From: JAKAXS01 sp965279065
GTDB taxonomy: Bacteria > Pseudomonadota > Alphaproteobacteria > Rhizobiales > Hyphomicrobiaceae
NCBI GenBank assembly: GCA_965279065.1
Contig: OZ257134.1
Location: forward strand, 310,001 to 374,000
Reading direction: 5' to 3'
DNA length: 64,000 nt
In this document: positions 31,786 through 39,377 of the stretch, one piece after another
How the letters are laid out: each line of letters starts with the position of its first letter
Position numbering within the stretch: position 1 is the first letter of the stretch
The notes under the pieces: model-generated
What the model saw: the letters and a program-made list of their open reading frames with translations, nothing else
What the model was told of the DNA's origin: nothing
Database searches by the model: none
Position numbers and translations under genes: made by a program

Positions 31786-32040
31786 TCAACCTGCCAGTTC
31801 GGCCGGAGCCGTGACGTAGCAATCCTTCGGATCGCTCTCGTCGACCGCCAGCCGGGGGTCGTGCACGAACAGCGTCGAGCAATAGGGGCACAGAATCTGG
31901 CTGTCTTCACCCATGTCCAGATAGACATGCGGATGATCGAACGGGGGCCGCGCACCCATGCATTGGAACTCTTTGACCCCGATGAAGATCTTCTCCGCGC
32001 CGACGTCATTGGCCAGATGCGGAATGGTGGTTGCAGCCAT
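31786..32040 (-). CDS. CHCC zinc-finger protein (NDUFS6-like)
   Basis: An 84-residue protein. The zinc ligands are seen in FQCMGARPPFDHPHVYLDM and ILCPYCSTLFVHD, the zf-CHCC pattern shared with mitochondrial complex I subunit NDUFS6 and a stand-alone alphaproteobacterial family. It is probably an accessory protein of respiratory complex I or iron-sulfur assembly. The start at 32040 gives the usual family length. It is divergent from the alpha/beta hydrolase gene. Confidence 0.85.
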   Translation of the reverse strand: MAATTIPHLANDVGAEKIFIGVKEFQCMGARPPFDHPHVYLDMGEDSQILCPYCSTLFVHDPRLAVDESDPKDCYVTAPAELAG

Positions 32041-32156
32041 GCTTGGGCGCCCGCTTGCTCTGTTTCCTATGCGGCCAGCTATAGCCCGCGCCTGCCCAAA
32101 ATGATAGGGGACGGCAGACCCCTCAACGCCACCAGAAGGAGGAGGCAACCCACCCG

Positions 32157-32921
32157 ATGACGAAGACGTTCGATTCCGACGGTGTGCGCATTGCTTACGT
32201 CGACGAGGCCCCCGCCGAGGCGCGCGCGACCGTGCTCCTCATTCATGGCTTCGCCTCCAACCTCGCCACCAACTGGGGTGCCACCGGCTGGATTCGCGAA
32301 CTGGTGCACGCCGGCTACCGCGTCGTCGCTTACGACAACCGCGGCCACGGCGACAGCGAGAAACTGTACGAGCTCGCCGACTACGGCGCGCCTGCCATGG
32401 CCGAAGACGCGCGTCGCCTGCTCGACCACCTCGACATACCGGTCGCCCACGTCATGGGCTACTCCATGGGCGCCCGCATCGCCGCGTTCTTGATCCTGCG
32501 CCATCCACAACGCGTGAAGTCCGCGGTGTTCGGCGGCCTTGGCATCAACATGGTTCGCGGCATGGCCGGCACCGGCCCGATCGCCCACGCGCTGGAAGCG
32601 TCCTCGATCGACGATGTCAAGAACCCGACGGCGCGAACCTTCCGCGCCTTTGCCGAGCAGACCAAGTCCGACCTGCGCGCACTCGCCGCCTGCATCCGCT
32701 CCGCCCGCGAGCCCATCACTGCGGACAACGTCGCCAGGATCACGTGCCCGGTTCTCGTCGCCGTGGGCTCCGGCGACGTCGTCGGCGGTCCGGCCGAAGA
32801 CCTGGCCGCCCTGATCCCCAATGCCCAGGCCTTCGTGATTCCCGATCGCGATCACATGAAGGCGGTCGGTGACCGCAACTACAAGCATGCCGTGATCGAA
32901 TTTCTTGCGCATCAGCGATAA
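32157..32921 (+). CDS. Alpha/beta-fold hydrolase
   Basis: A 254-residue enzyme. The nucleophile elbow is MGYSMGARIA, the oxyanion region LLIHGFASN, the acid in VAVGSGDVVGG and the His in IPDRDHMKAVGD, so the Ser-Asp-His triad is complete. VAYDNRGHGDSE is typical of the group that includes 3-oxoadipate enol-lactonase-like esterases. The substrate is unknown. GGAGG lies upstream of the ATG at 32157. It is divergent from the zinc-finger/monooxygenase pair, and a shared aromatic catabolic role is possible. Confidence 0.88.
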   Translation: MTKTFDSDGVRIAYVDEAPAEARATVLLIHGFASNLATNWGATGWIRELVHAGYRVVAYDNRGHGDSEKLYELADYGAPAMAEDARRLLDHLDIPVAHVMGYSMGARIAAFLILRHPQRVKSAVFGGLGINMVRGMAGTGPIAHALEASSIDDVKNPTARTFRAFAEQTKSDLRALAACIRSAREPITADNVARITCPVLVAVGSGDVVGGPAEDLAALIPNAQAFVIPDRDHMKAVGDRNYKHAVIEFLAHQR

Positions 32922-33135
32922 CGGCACACCCGCACGCCGTCATTTGTGACGAACCTGAAAATGCCGGAAACGCCTGCGCCGCTTGGCTTCAGTGCGCATT
33001 TGCCGGCCACGGTCGGACAGGCGACACCCGATCGTCGCGAAAGCGCTAACAACCTGCAGCAAATCTGCTACGCGCCTGTCGTCTTGCATCAGTAGCGTCC
33101 GCGGCGTCGAGGGGTCTCAATGCCGGGGGGCAGCA

Positions 33136-33891
33136 ATGAGCAACATCGCGGACGTCGAAACGATACCGGCGCGGTCGCTGCCGGAACCGTCGTTGCGAAA
33201 TCTCGTCATAGTCATCGCCACGGCCGTCGTCGCGGCTGCAGTCCTCTCTCCCGGCCTCGATCTCGCCGTCGCCAGGATGTTCTATCTGGGCGATCGCCAG
33301 TTCCTCGGCGAGGGCGTTAAAGTCGTACAACTATTTCGCTTCGTCTTGCTGAGCGCCTACGTCGGCGCCTGTGTCGCCGTGTTGGCGGGCCTCATTGCAT
33401 CTCGCATGCGCCCGCGCGGCTGGCTGTCGCTCGCGTTCTCGCAATGGCTGTTTCTCGCGTTGTGCCTGGGCGTCGGCCCGGGCGTCGTCGCCAATTTAGC
33501 GCTGAAGGACCAGTCGGGCCGCGCGCGCCCGAGCCAGATCGTGGAACTGGGTGGCACCAAGCACTTTTCCGCCGCCTTCGCGCCGAGCAACCAATGCCTG
33601 CGCAACTGTTCCTTCGTCAGCGGCGAGGCCTCCTCGATGTTCGTCATGTTCTTTGCCGCCGCCTGCGTCTGGCGCCGCCGCTGGCGCGCGCTCGCTGTCG
33701 CGGGCCTGGCCGCCGGTGGATTAGCCGGTCTCATCCGCATGATGCAGGGCGCCCATTTCCTGACTGACGTTGTCTTCGCCGCAGTCTTCATGGCCATGAC
33801 CGTGGCGGTGATCCAATTCATTTTCGAGGCGGTCGCCGCGTCGGCCCGGGCGGATGCGTACCGGCATGCCGGAACCTCGATCTCCCGCTAG
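33136..33891 (+). CDS. PAP2-family membrane phosphatase
   Basis: About 251 residues with around five or six membrane segments. The phosphatase motifs are KDQSGRARPSQIVELGG (motif 1, K...RP), SFVSGEAS (motif 2, normally SGH) and RMMQGAHFLTDVVFA (motif 3, R...H...D). The His of motif 2 is Glu here, a variant I believe occurs in other alphaproteobacterial members. The family dephosphorylates lipid phosphates such as undecaprenyl pyrophosphate, phosphatidic acid or lipid A. The ATG at 33136 follows GGGGG. The 214 bases upstream hold nothing I recognise. Confidence 0.85.
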   Translation: MSNIADVETIPARSLPEPSLRNLVIVIATAVVAAAVLSPGLDLAVARMFYLGDRQFLGEGVKVVQLFRFVLLSAYVGACVAVLAGLIASRMRPRGWLSLAFSQWLFLALCLGVGPGVVANLALKDQSGRARPSQIVELGGTKHFSAAFAPSNQCLRNCSFVSGEASSMFVMFFAAACVWRRRWRALAVAGLAAGGLAGLIRMMQGAHFLTDVVFAAVFMAMTVAVIQFIFEAVAASARADAYRHAGTSISR

Positions 33892-34053
33892 CTGACCCGG
33901 CCACCCACCCCCAATGTCGTGAAAACGATCTCGGTCCGCCGCAGGCCGGACACGCCTCAGGCGCCAATTCGCCTGCTGTTCCCCGCACAGTCGGTCCCGC
34001 CGTGGAAGGAGGATTAACCGGACATTATCCTTGACGACCTAAAGTGCGGGCCC

Positions 34054-34731
34054 ATGTGGCGTATCGAGTGGCGTTTCCTCAATTTCGTGGCCGTACCGGC
34101 GTTGGCGTTCCTGCTCTGGGGATGCAGCGGCGGACCGTCGTTCGTCGCCAAGGACGAACCCTGGCGCAATGACGAAGAGAGCGCCTGTATGGCCTCCGGC
34201 ACCGTCCGAGCGTCCCCCTTCATCCGCAATCATTCGGCCCTCGGTGGTCCCAGCGTCTGTGGCTCAGCCCGCCCGTTCGAGATGGCCGCCGCCATGCACG
34301 GCCGCGTTGCGCTGAAGCCGGCAGCACTGCTGCGCTGCCCCATGATCCCGCAGGTCGAGCGCTGGGTGACGCAGGTCGTCGAGCCGGCCGCCCGCTACCA
34401 TTACGGCGCCATGCTCGTCGAGATCTCCGTCGCCGGATCCTACTCCTGTCGGCCCATGAACCACGTCGACGGCGCCCGCCTGTCCGAGCACGGCTACGCC
34501 AACGCCATCGACGTCTCGGGCTTCACGCTGTCCAACGGCCAACGCATTTCCGTCAAGCGCGACTGGGACGGTTCACAGCAGGACCAGGCCTTCCTGCGCG
34601 ACGTCCACCAGGGCAGCTGCCGCTTTTTCACGACGGTCCTCAGTCCCAACTACGACGCCAATCACAAGGACCATTTCCACCTCGACCTCGCCCGTCACGG
34701 CCGCGAGGGCCTGAAGCGCATCTGCAAGTAG
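34054..34731 (+). CDS. Extensin-like (Extensin_C) lipoprotein
   Basis: A 225-residue exported protein. The N-terminal segment ends in a lipobox (FLLWGC), so it is probably a lipoprotein. The Extensin_C domain covers the C-terminal 150 residues: MLVEISVAGSYSCRPM, LSEHGYANAIDVSGF, then ANHKDHFHLDLARHG. The His/Asp arrangement recalls the D-Ala-D-Ala peptidase/LAS fold of peptidoglycan endopeptidases such as MepA, to which this domain is related. A periplasmic cell-wall role is likely. A small secreted protein gene follows after 53 bases. Confidence 0.85.
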   Translation: MWRIEWRFLNFVAVPALAFLLWGCSGGPSFVAKDEPWRNDEESACMASGTVRASPFIRNHSALGGPSVCGSARPFEMAAAMHGRVALKPAALLRCPMIPQVERWVTQVVEPAARYHYGAMLVEISVAGSYSCRPMNHVDGARLSEHGYANAIDVSGFTLSNGQRISVKRDWDGSQQDQAFLRDVHQGSCRFFTTVLSPNYDANHKDHFHLDLARHGREGLKRICK

Positions 34732-34784
34732 GCAGCTTGCGCGACCGGGTTCCTGCCGCCATATCTGAGGCAGGAGGCACCGCC

Positions 34785-35069
34785 ATGAAACGCCATCACC
34801 TCGCCCTGTTCGCGGCCCTCGTTGCGCTGAGCACCTTGACCCTGCCGCAGGCGGCAGACGCGCGCGGCCGCGGCGGCGTCACGGCCTGCAGCAACTACGG
34901 CAATGGCTGCTACCACGCGCCCGTCCGACGCAGCAAATGGGGCCACAAGATGCGCCTGAAGGGCGGCACGTGGATCGACTGTCGCGGCGACTGCCGCCAG
35001 ACCCTGCGCGAGGAAACAATCGACTTCTGGGAAACCCAGAACGACAAGGCCCTGGCCATCGGCCGATAG
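34785..35069 (+). CDS. Small secreted basic protein
   Basis: A 94-residue protein with a signal peptide (LALFAALVALSTLTLPQAADA). The mature part is basic, with four cysteines (TACSNYGNGCYH, WIDCRGDCRQTLREE) that could make two disulfides. AGGAG lies 8 bases before the ATG at 34785. The C-terminal pattern WIDCRGDC...LREETIDFWETQ recurs in short alphaproteobacterial hypothetical proteins. It likely shares a transcript with the extensin-like gene. Function unknown. Confidence 0.75.
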   Translation: MKRHHLALFAALVALSTLTLPQAADARGRGGVTACSNYGNGCYHAPVRRSKWGHKMRLKGGTWIDCRGDCRQTLREETIDFWETQNDKALAIGR

Positions 35070-35097
35070 GTCTCGCATCGCGCAGCGACTCGCACGG

Positions 35098-35265
35098 CTA
35101 CTTGGTGCGTGCCTTCAACTTCGTGCTGGCGTTGACATCAAGGGCGCAAACGTAGTTTCCGTCGATCTTGACTTTCTTGTAGCCGCTGGAACACGCCATT
35201 GCCGAGGCAGACAGTCCGCCCAGTCCCACTGCGGCAGCGCAGACGAACAGTAGAATGCGTTTCAT
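35098..35265 (-). CDS. 55-residue secreted peptide
   Basis: A short frame starting MKRILLFVCAAAVGLGGL with a signal peptide ending near SASA, then MACSSGYKKVKIDGNYVC and a lysine-rich tail. Two or three cysteines remain in the mature part of about 30 residues. AAGGAT lies 9 bases upstream of the ATG at 35265. It is downstream of aspS on the same strand (94 bases apart) and convergent with the preceding small gene. No family is recognised; signal peptide plus ribosome binding site make it a probable real gene. Confidence 0.65.
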   Translation of the reverse strand: MKRILLFVCAAAVGLGGLSASAMACSSGYKKVKIDGNYVCALDVNASTKLKARTK

Positions 35266-35359
35266 GATGAGATCCTTTCGCTAGGAGGCTAACGACCGTT
35301 GGTCGCCGGCTCCGCACGAAAGGTTCACGGTGATCGCGCGCAGGTCTTCTTTTCGCGTG

Positions 35360-37219
35360 CTAGCCCGGCTTCTTCTCCGGCGCCATGACGCGGATCGACA
35401 GCTCGCGCAGTTGCTTGGGCGCGACTTCGCTCGGCGCGCCCATTAGCAGGTCGTTGGCCTGCTGGTTCATCGGGAACAGCGAGATCTCGCGCAGGTTCTT
35501 TGCGCCCACCAGCAGCATCACCATGCGGTCGATGCCGGCCGCCATGCCGCCGTGCGGCGGCGCGCCGTACTGGAACGCGCGGTACATGCCGCCGAAACGT
35601 GCCTCCACGACTTCCGGCCCGAGACCCGCGATGCCGAATGCCTTGATCATCGCCTCAGGCACGTGATTGCGGATGCCGCCCGACGCGATCTCGAAGCCGT
35701 TGCACACGATGTCGTACTGGTAGGCCTTGAGGTTCAACAGCGCCTGGTCGTCGGGTGCCTCCTCCAGCGCCTTCAGTCCGCCCTGCGGCATGGAGAACGG
35801 ATTATGCGAGAAGTCGATCTTCTTCTCGTCCTCGTTCCATTCGTACATCGGGAAGTCGACGATCCACGCCAGCTTGAACGCGCCCTCGTCGATCAGCTTC
35901 AGCTCCGTTCCAACGCGATCGCGCGCCAGTCCCGCGAACTTGTAGAACTTCTCCGGGTTTCCTGCCGCAAAGAACACGGCATCACCTTCCTTGAGGCCGA
36001 GTTGGTCGCGCACCGCGCCCGAACGCTCCGGCCCCAGGTTCTTGCCGACGGGACCCGCGGCCTCGCCCTCGCGGAAGAAGATGTACGCCAGCCCCGGCTG
36101 GCCTTCGCCCTGCGCCCACGAGTTCATGCGATCGCAGAACGCGCGCGAGCCGCCGCCCGGCGCGGGGATCGCCCACACGCGCACCTTCGGGTCCTTCTCG
36201 ATCATGCCCGCGAAGATCTTGAATCCCGAGCCGCGGAAATGCTCCGTCACGTCCTGCATCTCGATCGGATTGCGCAGGTCCGGCTTGTCGGAGCCGTACT
36301 TGGCGATCGCCTCGGCATGCGGAATGCGCGGCCAGCCCTTGGTGACGCTCTTGCCCTCGGCGAATTCCTCGAACACGCCCGTGATCACCGGCTCCATCGC
36401 CGCAAACACGTCGTCCTGCTCGACGAAGCTCATCTCCACGTCGAGCTGGTAGAACTCGCCCGGCAGCCGGTCGGCGCGCGGGTCCTCGTCGCGGAAGCAC
36501 GGCGCGATCTGGAAATAGCGGTCGAAGCCGGAGATCATCAACAACTGCTTGTACTGCTGTGGTGCCTGCGGCAGCGCGTAGAACTTGCCTGGATGGATGC
36601 GCGACGGCACCAGGAAGTCGCGCGCGCCCTCCGGCGACGACGCCGTCAGGATCGGCGTCGAGAATTCGAAGAACTTCGCCTCGTTCATGCGCCGGCGAAT
36701 GGAGGCCGTGATGGCCAGCCGCTTCATGATGTTGGCATGCAGCGTTTCGCGCCGCAGATCCAGGAAGCGATACTGCAGCCGCAGGTCTTCCGGATAGTCC
36801 GGCTCGCCGAACACGGGGATCGGCAACTCTTTCGCCGCCGACAGCACTTCGATTTCGCTGATGCCGACCTCGATGTCGCCGGTGGCAAGCTCCGCGTTCT
36901 TGGTCGACCGGCCATCGATCTCCGGCCGCTCGCGCACCCGCCCGTCGATGCGGATCACCCACTCCGAGCGTACGCGCTCCGCCGTCTTGAACGCCGGGCT
37001 GTCGGGATCGGCCACCACCTGCGTCAGGCCGTAGTGGTCGCGCAGATCGATGAACAGCAACCCGCCGTGGTCACGCACACGGTGGACCCAGCCCGATAGT
37101 CGCACCGTATTCCCCACGTCGCTGGCGCGCAGCGCCCCGCAGGTGTGCGATCGATAGCGGTGCAGACCCGTCTCAGGCTGCGGTTTTGTCTCGGTTTTTT
37201 GCGTTTTGGCGTCGGCCAT
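35360..37219 (-). CDS. aspS: Aspartyl-tRNA synthetase
   Basis: A 619-residue class IIb synthetase of bacterial type. The N-terminal OB-fold anticodon domain contains LSGWVHRVRDHGGLLFIDLRDHYG; motif 2 is FQIAPCFRDEDPRADR and motif 3 GGMAAGIDRMVMLLVGAKNLREI; the bacterial GAD insertion lies between. It charges tRNA-Asp, possibly also tRNA-Asn as many alphaproteobacterial enzymes do. The ATG at 37219 begins a short charged extension ahead of the OB fold. It is divergent from rnd across 126 bases. Confidence 0.97.
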   Translation of the reverse strand: MADAKTQKTETKPQPETGLHRYRSHTCGALRASDVGNTVRLSGWVHRVRDHGGLLFIDLRDHYGLTQVVADPDSPAFKTAERVRSEWVIRIDGRVRERPEIDGRSTKNAELATGDIEVGISEIEVLSAAKELPIPVFGEPDYPEDLRLQYRFLDLRRETLHANIMKRLAITASIRRRMNEAKFFEFSTPILTASSPEGARDFLVPSRIHPGKFYALPQAPQQYKQLLMISGFDRYFQIAPCFRDEDPRADRLPGEFYQLDVEMSFVEQDDVFAAMEPVITGVFEEFAEGKSVTKGWPRIPHAEAIAKYGSDKPDLRNPIEMQDVTEHFRGSGFKIFAGMIEKDPKVRVWAIPAPGGGSRAFCDRMNSWAQGEGQPGLAYIFFREGEAAGPVGKNLGPERSGAVRDQLGLKEGDAVFFAAGNPEKFYKFAGLARDRVGTELKLIDEGAFKLAWIVDFPMYEWNEDEKKIDFSHNPFSMPQGGLKALEEAPDDQALLNLKAYQYDIVCNGFEIASGGIRNHVPEAMIKAFGIAGLGPEVVEARFGGMYRAFQYGAPPHGGMAAGIDRMVMLLVGAKNLREISLFPMNQQANDLLMGAPSEVAPKQLRELSIRVMAPEKKPG

Positions 37220-37345
37220 TTTCGGTCACGGATCACGGTTAAATCGATAGGACCGGCGGACAAGCACATGGGGACTGCCGGGTGTCAAGTCCGGCCGTGG
37301 TTACCATGAGCGCGGGCGACGTGTCGTTGGGGGCGACAAGCCCGG

Positions 37346-38530
37346 ATGAGTCAGCTATATCGCCCTCAAATGCGCGTTATCACCACCACTGATCAGCTGG
37401 CACAGGCCGTTCGCGAACTCTCCGTCCATCCCTACGTGACGGTCGATACCGAGTTTTTGCGCGAGCAGACCTTTTGGCCCGAGCTGTGCCTCATTCAGCT
37501 TGCCGGCCCTGGCGTCGAGCTGATCGTGGATCCGCTTGCGCCCGAGCTCGATCTCGCGCCGTTCTTCGAACTGATGGCCGACAAGCGCGTGATGAAGGTG
37601 TTCCACGCCGCCCGCCAGGACATCGAAATCGTCTACTCCGAGGCCGGCATCATTCCCTCTCCCGTGTTCGACACGCAGGTCGCCGCCATGGTCTGCGGCT
37701 TCGGCGAGAGCGTCAGTTACGTCAACCTCGTCAAGAAGGTCACCGGCAAGGACCTCGATAAGTCGTCGCGCTTCACCGACTGGAGCCGCCGCCCGCTGTC
37801 GGAAAAGCAGCTCATTTACGCGCTGGGCGACGTCACCCATCTGCGCGACATCTATTTGCATCTCAAGACCGAGCTGGAAGTCAGCGGCCGCTCCTCCTGG
37901 CTCAGCGAGGAGATGGGCGAACTTACCGACACCAAGACCTACGAAAGCGCGCCTGACGACGCCTGGCGCCGCCTCAAGCTCCGCGTCAAGAACCGCAAGG
38001 CGCTGGCCGTACTCATCGAACTCGCCGCCTGGCGCGACCGCATCGCCCAGGCCCAGGACGTGCCGCGCGGCCGCATCCTGCGCGACGAGGCCCTGTACGA
38101 TATCGCCAATCAGGCGCCGACCAGCGTCGAGCAGTTGGGCGAACTGCGCACCTTGAGCGACGGCTTCTCGCGCTCCGCCCGCGCCAAGGACATCATCGAG
38201 ACCGTGAAGCGCGGCCTCGCCCGCGATTTCAAGACGCTGCCGCCGCTGCCGCAAGGCCAGCCGCTGTCCGCCGAGGCCACCGCGACGCTGGAGCTGCTGA
38301 AGGTCCTGCTCAAGGCCGCGGCCGCCCGCCATCGCGTTGCCCCGCGCCTCATCGCCGATAGTGGCGACCTCGAGGCCATCGCCGTCGAAGCCGAGCCCGA
38401 TGTTCCCGCCATGAAGGGCTGGCGCCGCCAGCTCTTCGGCGAAGACGCCCTCCGCCTGAAGCGCGGCGAGCTTGCCCTCACCCTCTCCAAAGGCGAAGTC
38501 CTCGCCATCCCCGCCGGCAATGCCGTCTAG
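37346..38530 (+). CDS. rnd: Ribonuclease D
   Basis: A 394-residue 3'-5' exoribonuclease. The DEDD acids appear in VTVDTEFLREQTF, MKVFHAARQDIEIVY and LIYALGDVTHLRDIYLHL (Tyr and Asp of the third motif), and an HRDC domain follows (about residues 210-290, WRDRIAQAQDVPRGRILRDEALYDIANQAP). The C-terminal third is the second HRDC-like lobe. It trims 3' ends of tRNA and other stable RNAs. The start at 37346 is kept; an alternative ATG lies at 37370. Confidence 0.95.
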   Translation: MSQLYRPQMRVITTTDQLAQAVRELSVHPYVTVDTEFLREQTFWPELCLIQLAGPGVELIVDPLAPELDLAPFFELMADKRVMKVFHAARQDIEIVYSEAGIIPSPVFDTQVAAMVCGFGESVSYVNLVKKVTGKDLDKSSRFTDWSRRPLSEKQLIYALGDVTHLRDIYLHLKTELEVSGRSSWLSEEMGELTDTKTYESAPDDAWRRLKLRVKNRKALAVLIELAAWRDRIAQAQDVPRGRILRDEALYDIANQAPTSVEQLGELRTLSDGFSRSARAKDIIETVKRGLARDFKTLPPLPQGQPLSAEATATLELLKVLLKAAAARHRVAPRLIADSGDLEAIAVEAEPDVPAMKGWRRQLFGEDALRLKRGELALTLSKGEVLAIPAGNAV

Positions 38531-38575
38531 GCTGCACTTCGCAGGCTGATCGATCGCAAACACGCCGTCCCCATC

Positions 38576-38720
38576 ACCGTCATCCCGACGAAGGTCGGGA
38601 CCCACGCAAGCTTCCTAGTCGCCAACGTAGCAGGATCTCGTGACCGGTCGTCTCACGAGGCCAAGCGGCGTCGAGCTCGATCAAACTGGCGTGGGTCCCG
38701 ACCTTCGTCGGGATGACGGT
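38576..38720. repeat. Perfect 32-bp inverted repeat element with 81-base core
   Basis: The arm at 38576-38607 (starting ACCGTCATCCCGACGAAGG) is repeated exactly in inverse at 38689-38720. Each arm also holds its own small palindrome CCCGAC-GAAG-GTCGGG. The core contains another dyad (CTCGTGA...TCACGAG). The element fills the middle of a 361-base gap (38531-38891) between rnd and the Cys-rich gene; nothing else is visible there. It looks like a REP/BIME pair or a small MITE, and could also fold as a long hairpin in RNA. Confidence 0.8.
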
Positions 38721-38891
38721 GGGAAGAAATCGGCGGCGACGAAATCTTGAATCAGTTCAAAGCACTGATCGATTGAATGCGAAGCCGAGTGTGTGTCCGG
38801 CCCCACACGTCCGGAAATTTCCGCGACGGTTTCGCGCGCGTCACCCCGTTCAGGCTGCATCAACGCAATGCCAACAGAGGGCAAACCCGCA

Positions 38892-39296
38892 ATGAAATCG
38901 AAACTGATCTTGAGCCTCGCCGGCGTCCTGATGCTGTGTGCGCAGACCGCCTACGCCCAGGAAGCCACGGACGAGCAGGCCTCGTCCAATCCGACCACGG
39001 TCGCCTGCAAGGCCGACATCGACACGCTCTGCAAGGACACTGCCGACGGTAAAGGCAAGTTCAAGTGCCTGCGCGAGAACGAGGCTAAGGTCTCCGCCGG
39101 CTGCAAGACGGCGATGGACGCGCAGAAGGCCGCCCGCGATGCCGTCAAGGCAGCCTGCAAGGCCGATCGCGACTCGCTGTGCAAGGACGCCGGCGAAGAG
39201 CGTGGCGCCGGCATGAAGTGCCTGCGCGAGAACGCCTCGAAGGTCTCCGCCGATTGCGGCAAGGCCCTCGCCGCCCTGCCTCAGCGCAACAAGTAA
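38892..39296 (+). CDS. Secreted Cys-rich repeat protein (GLG1-type)
   Basis: A 134-residue protein with a signal peptide (LILSLAGVLMLCAQTAYAQ). Two copies of a cysteine repeat follow: CKADIDTLC...FKCLRENEAKVSAGC and CKADRDSLC...MKCLRENASKVSADC. This is the Cys-rich GLG1 repeat (C-x5-LC...CL-x-N...VS-x2-C) known from Golgi apparatus protein 1 and from many small periplasmic alphaproteobacterial proteins; each repeat should hold two disulfides. Function unknown. A 13-bp terminator stem follows at 39311-39343. Confidence 0.82.
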   Translation: MKSKLILSLAGVLMLCAQTAYAQEATDEQASSNPTTVACKADIDTLCKDTADGKGKFKCLRENEAKVSAGCKTAMDAQKAARDAVKAACKADRDSLCKDAGEERGAGMKCLRENASKVSADCGKALAALPQRNK

Positions 39297-39310
39297 GCCG
39301 ATCGTACGAA

Positions 39311-39343
39311 GAAGGGTGGATCACCACACGTGATCCACCCTTC
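39311..39343. terminator. Bidirectional hairpin terminator
   Basis: GAAGGGTGGATCA (39311-39323) pairs perfectly with TGATCCACCCTTC (39331-39343), 13 base pairs with a 7-base loop. It lies between two convergent genes and can serve both. Confidence 0.75.
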
Positions 39344-39377
39344 CATCTCATCGACGAGTCCAGCGAGGTCGCCGCGG

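Noticed and set aside
35552..37099. A 515-codon open frame antisense to aspS
   Set aside because: Shadow of the aspartyl-tRNA synthetase gene; Arg/His-rich with no recognisable domain.
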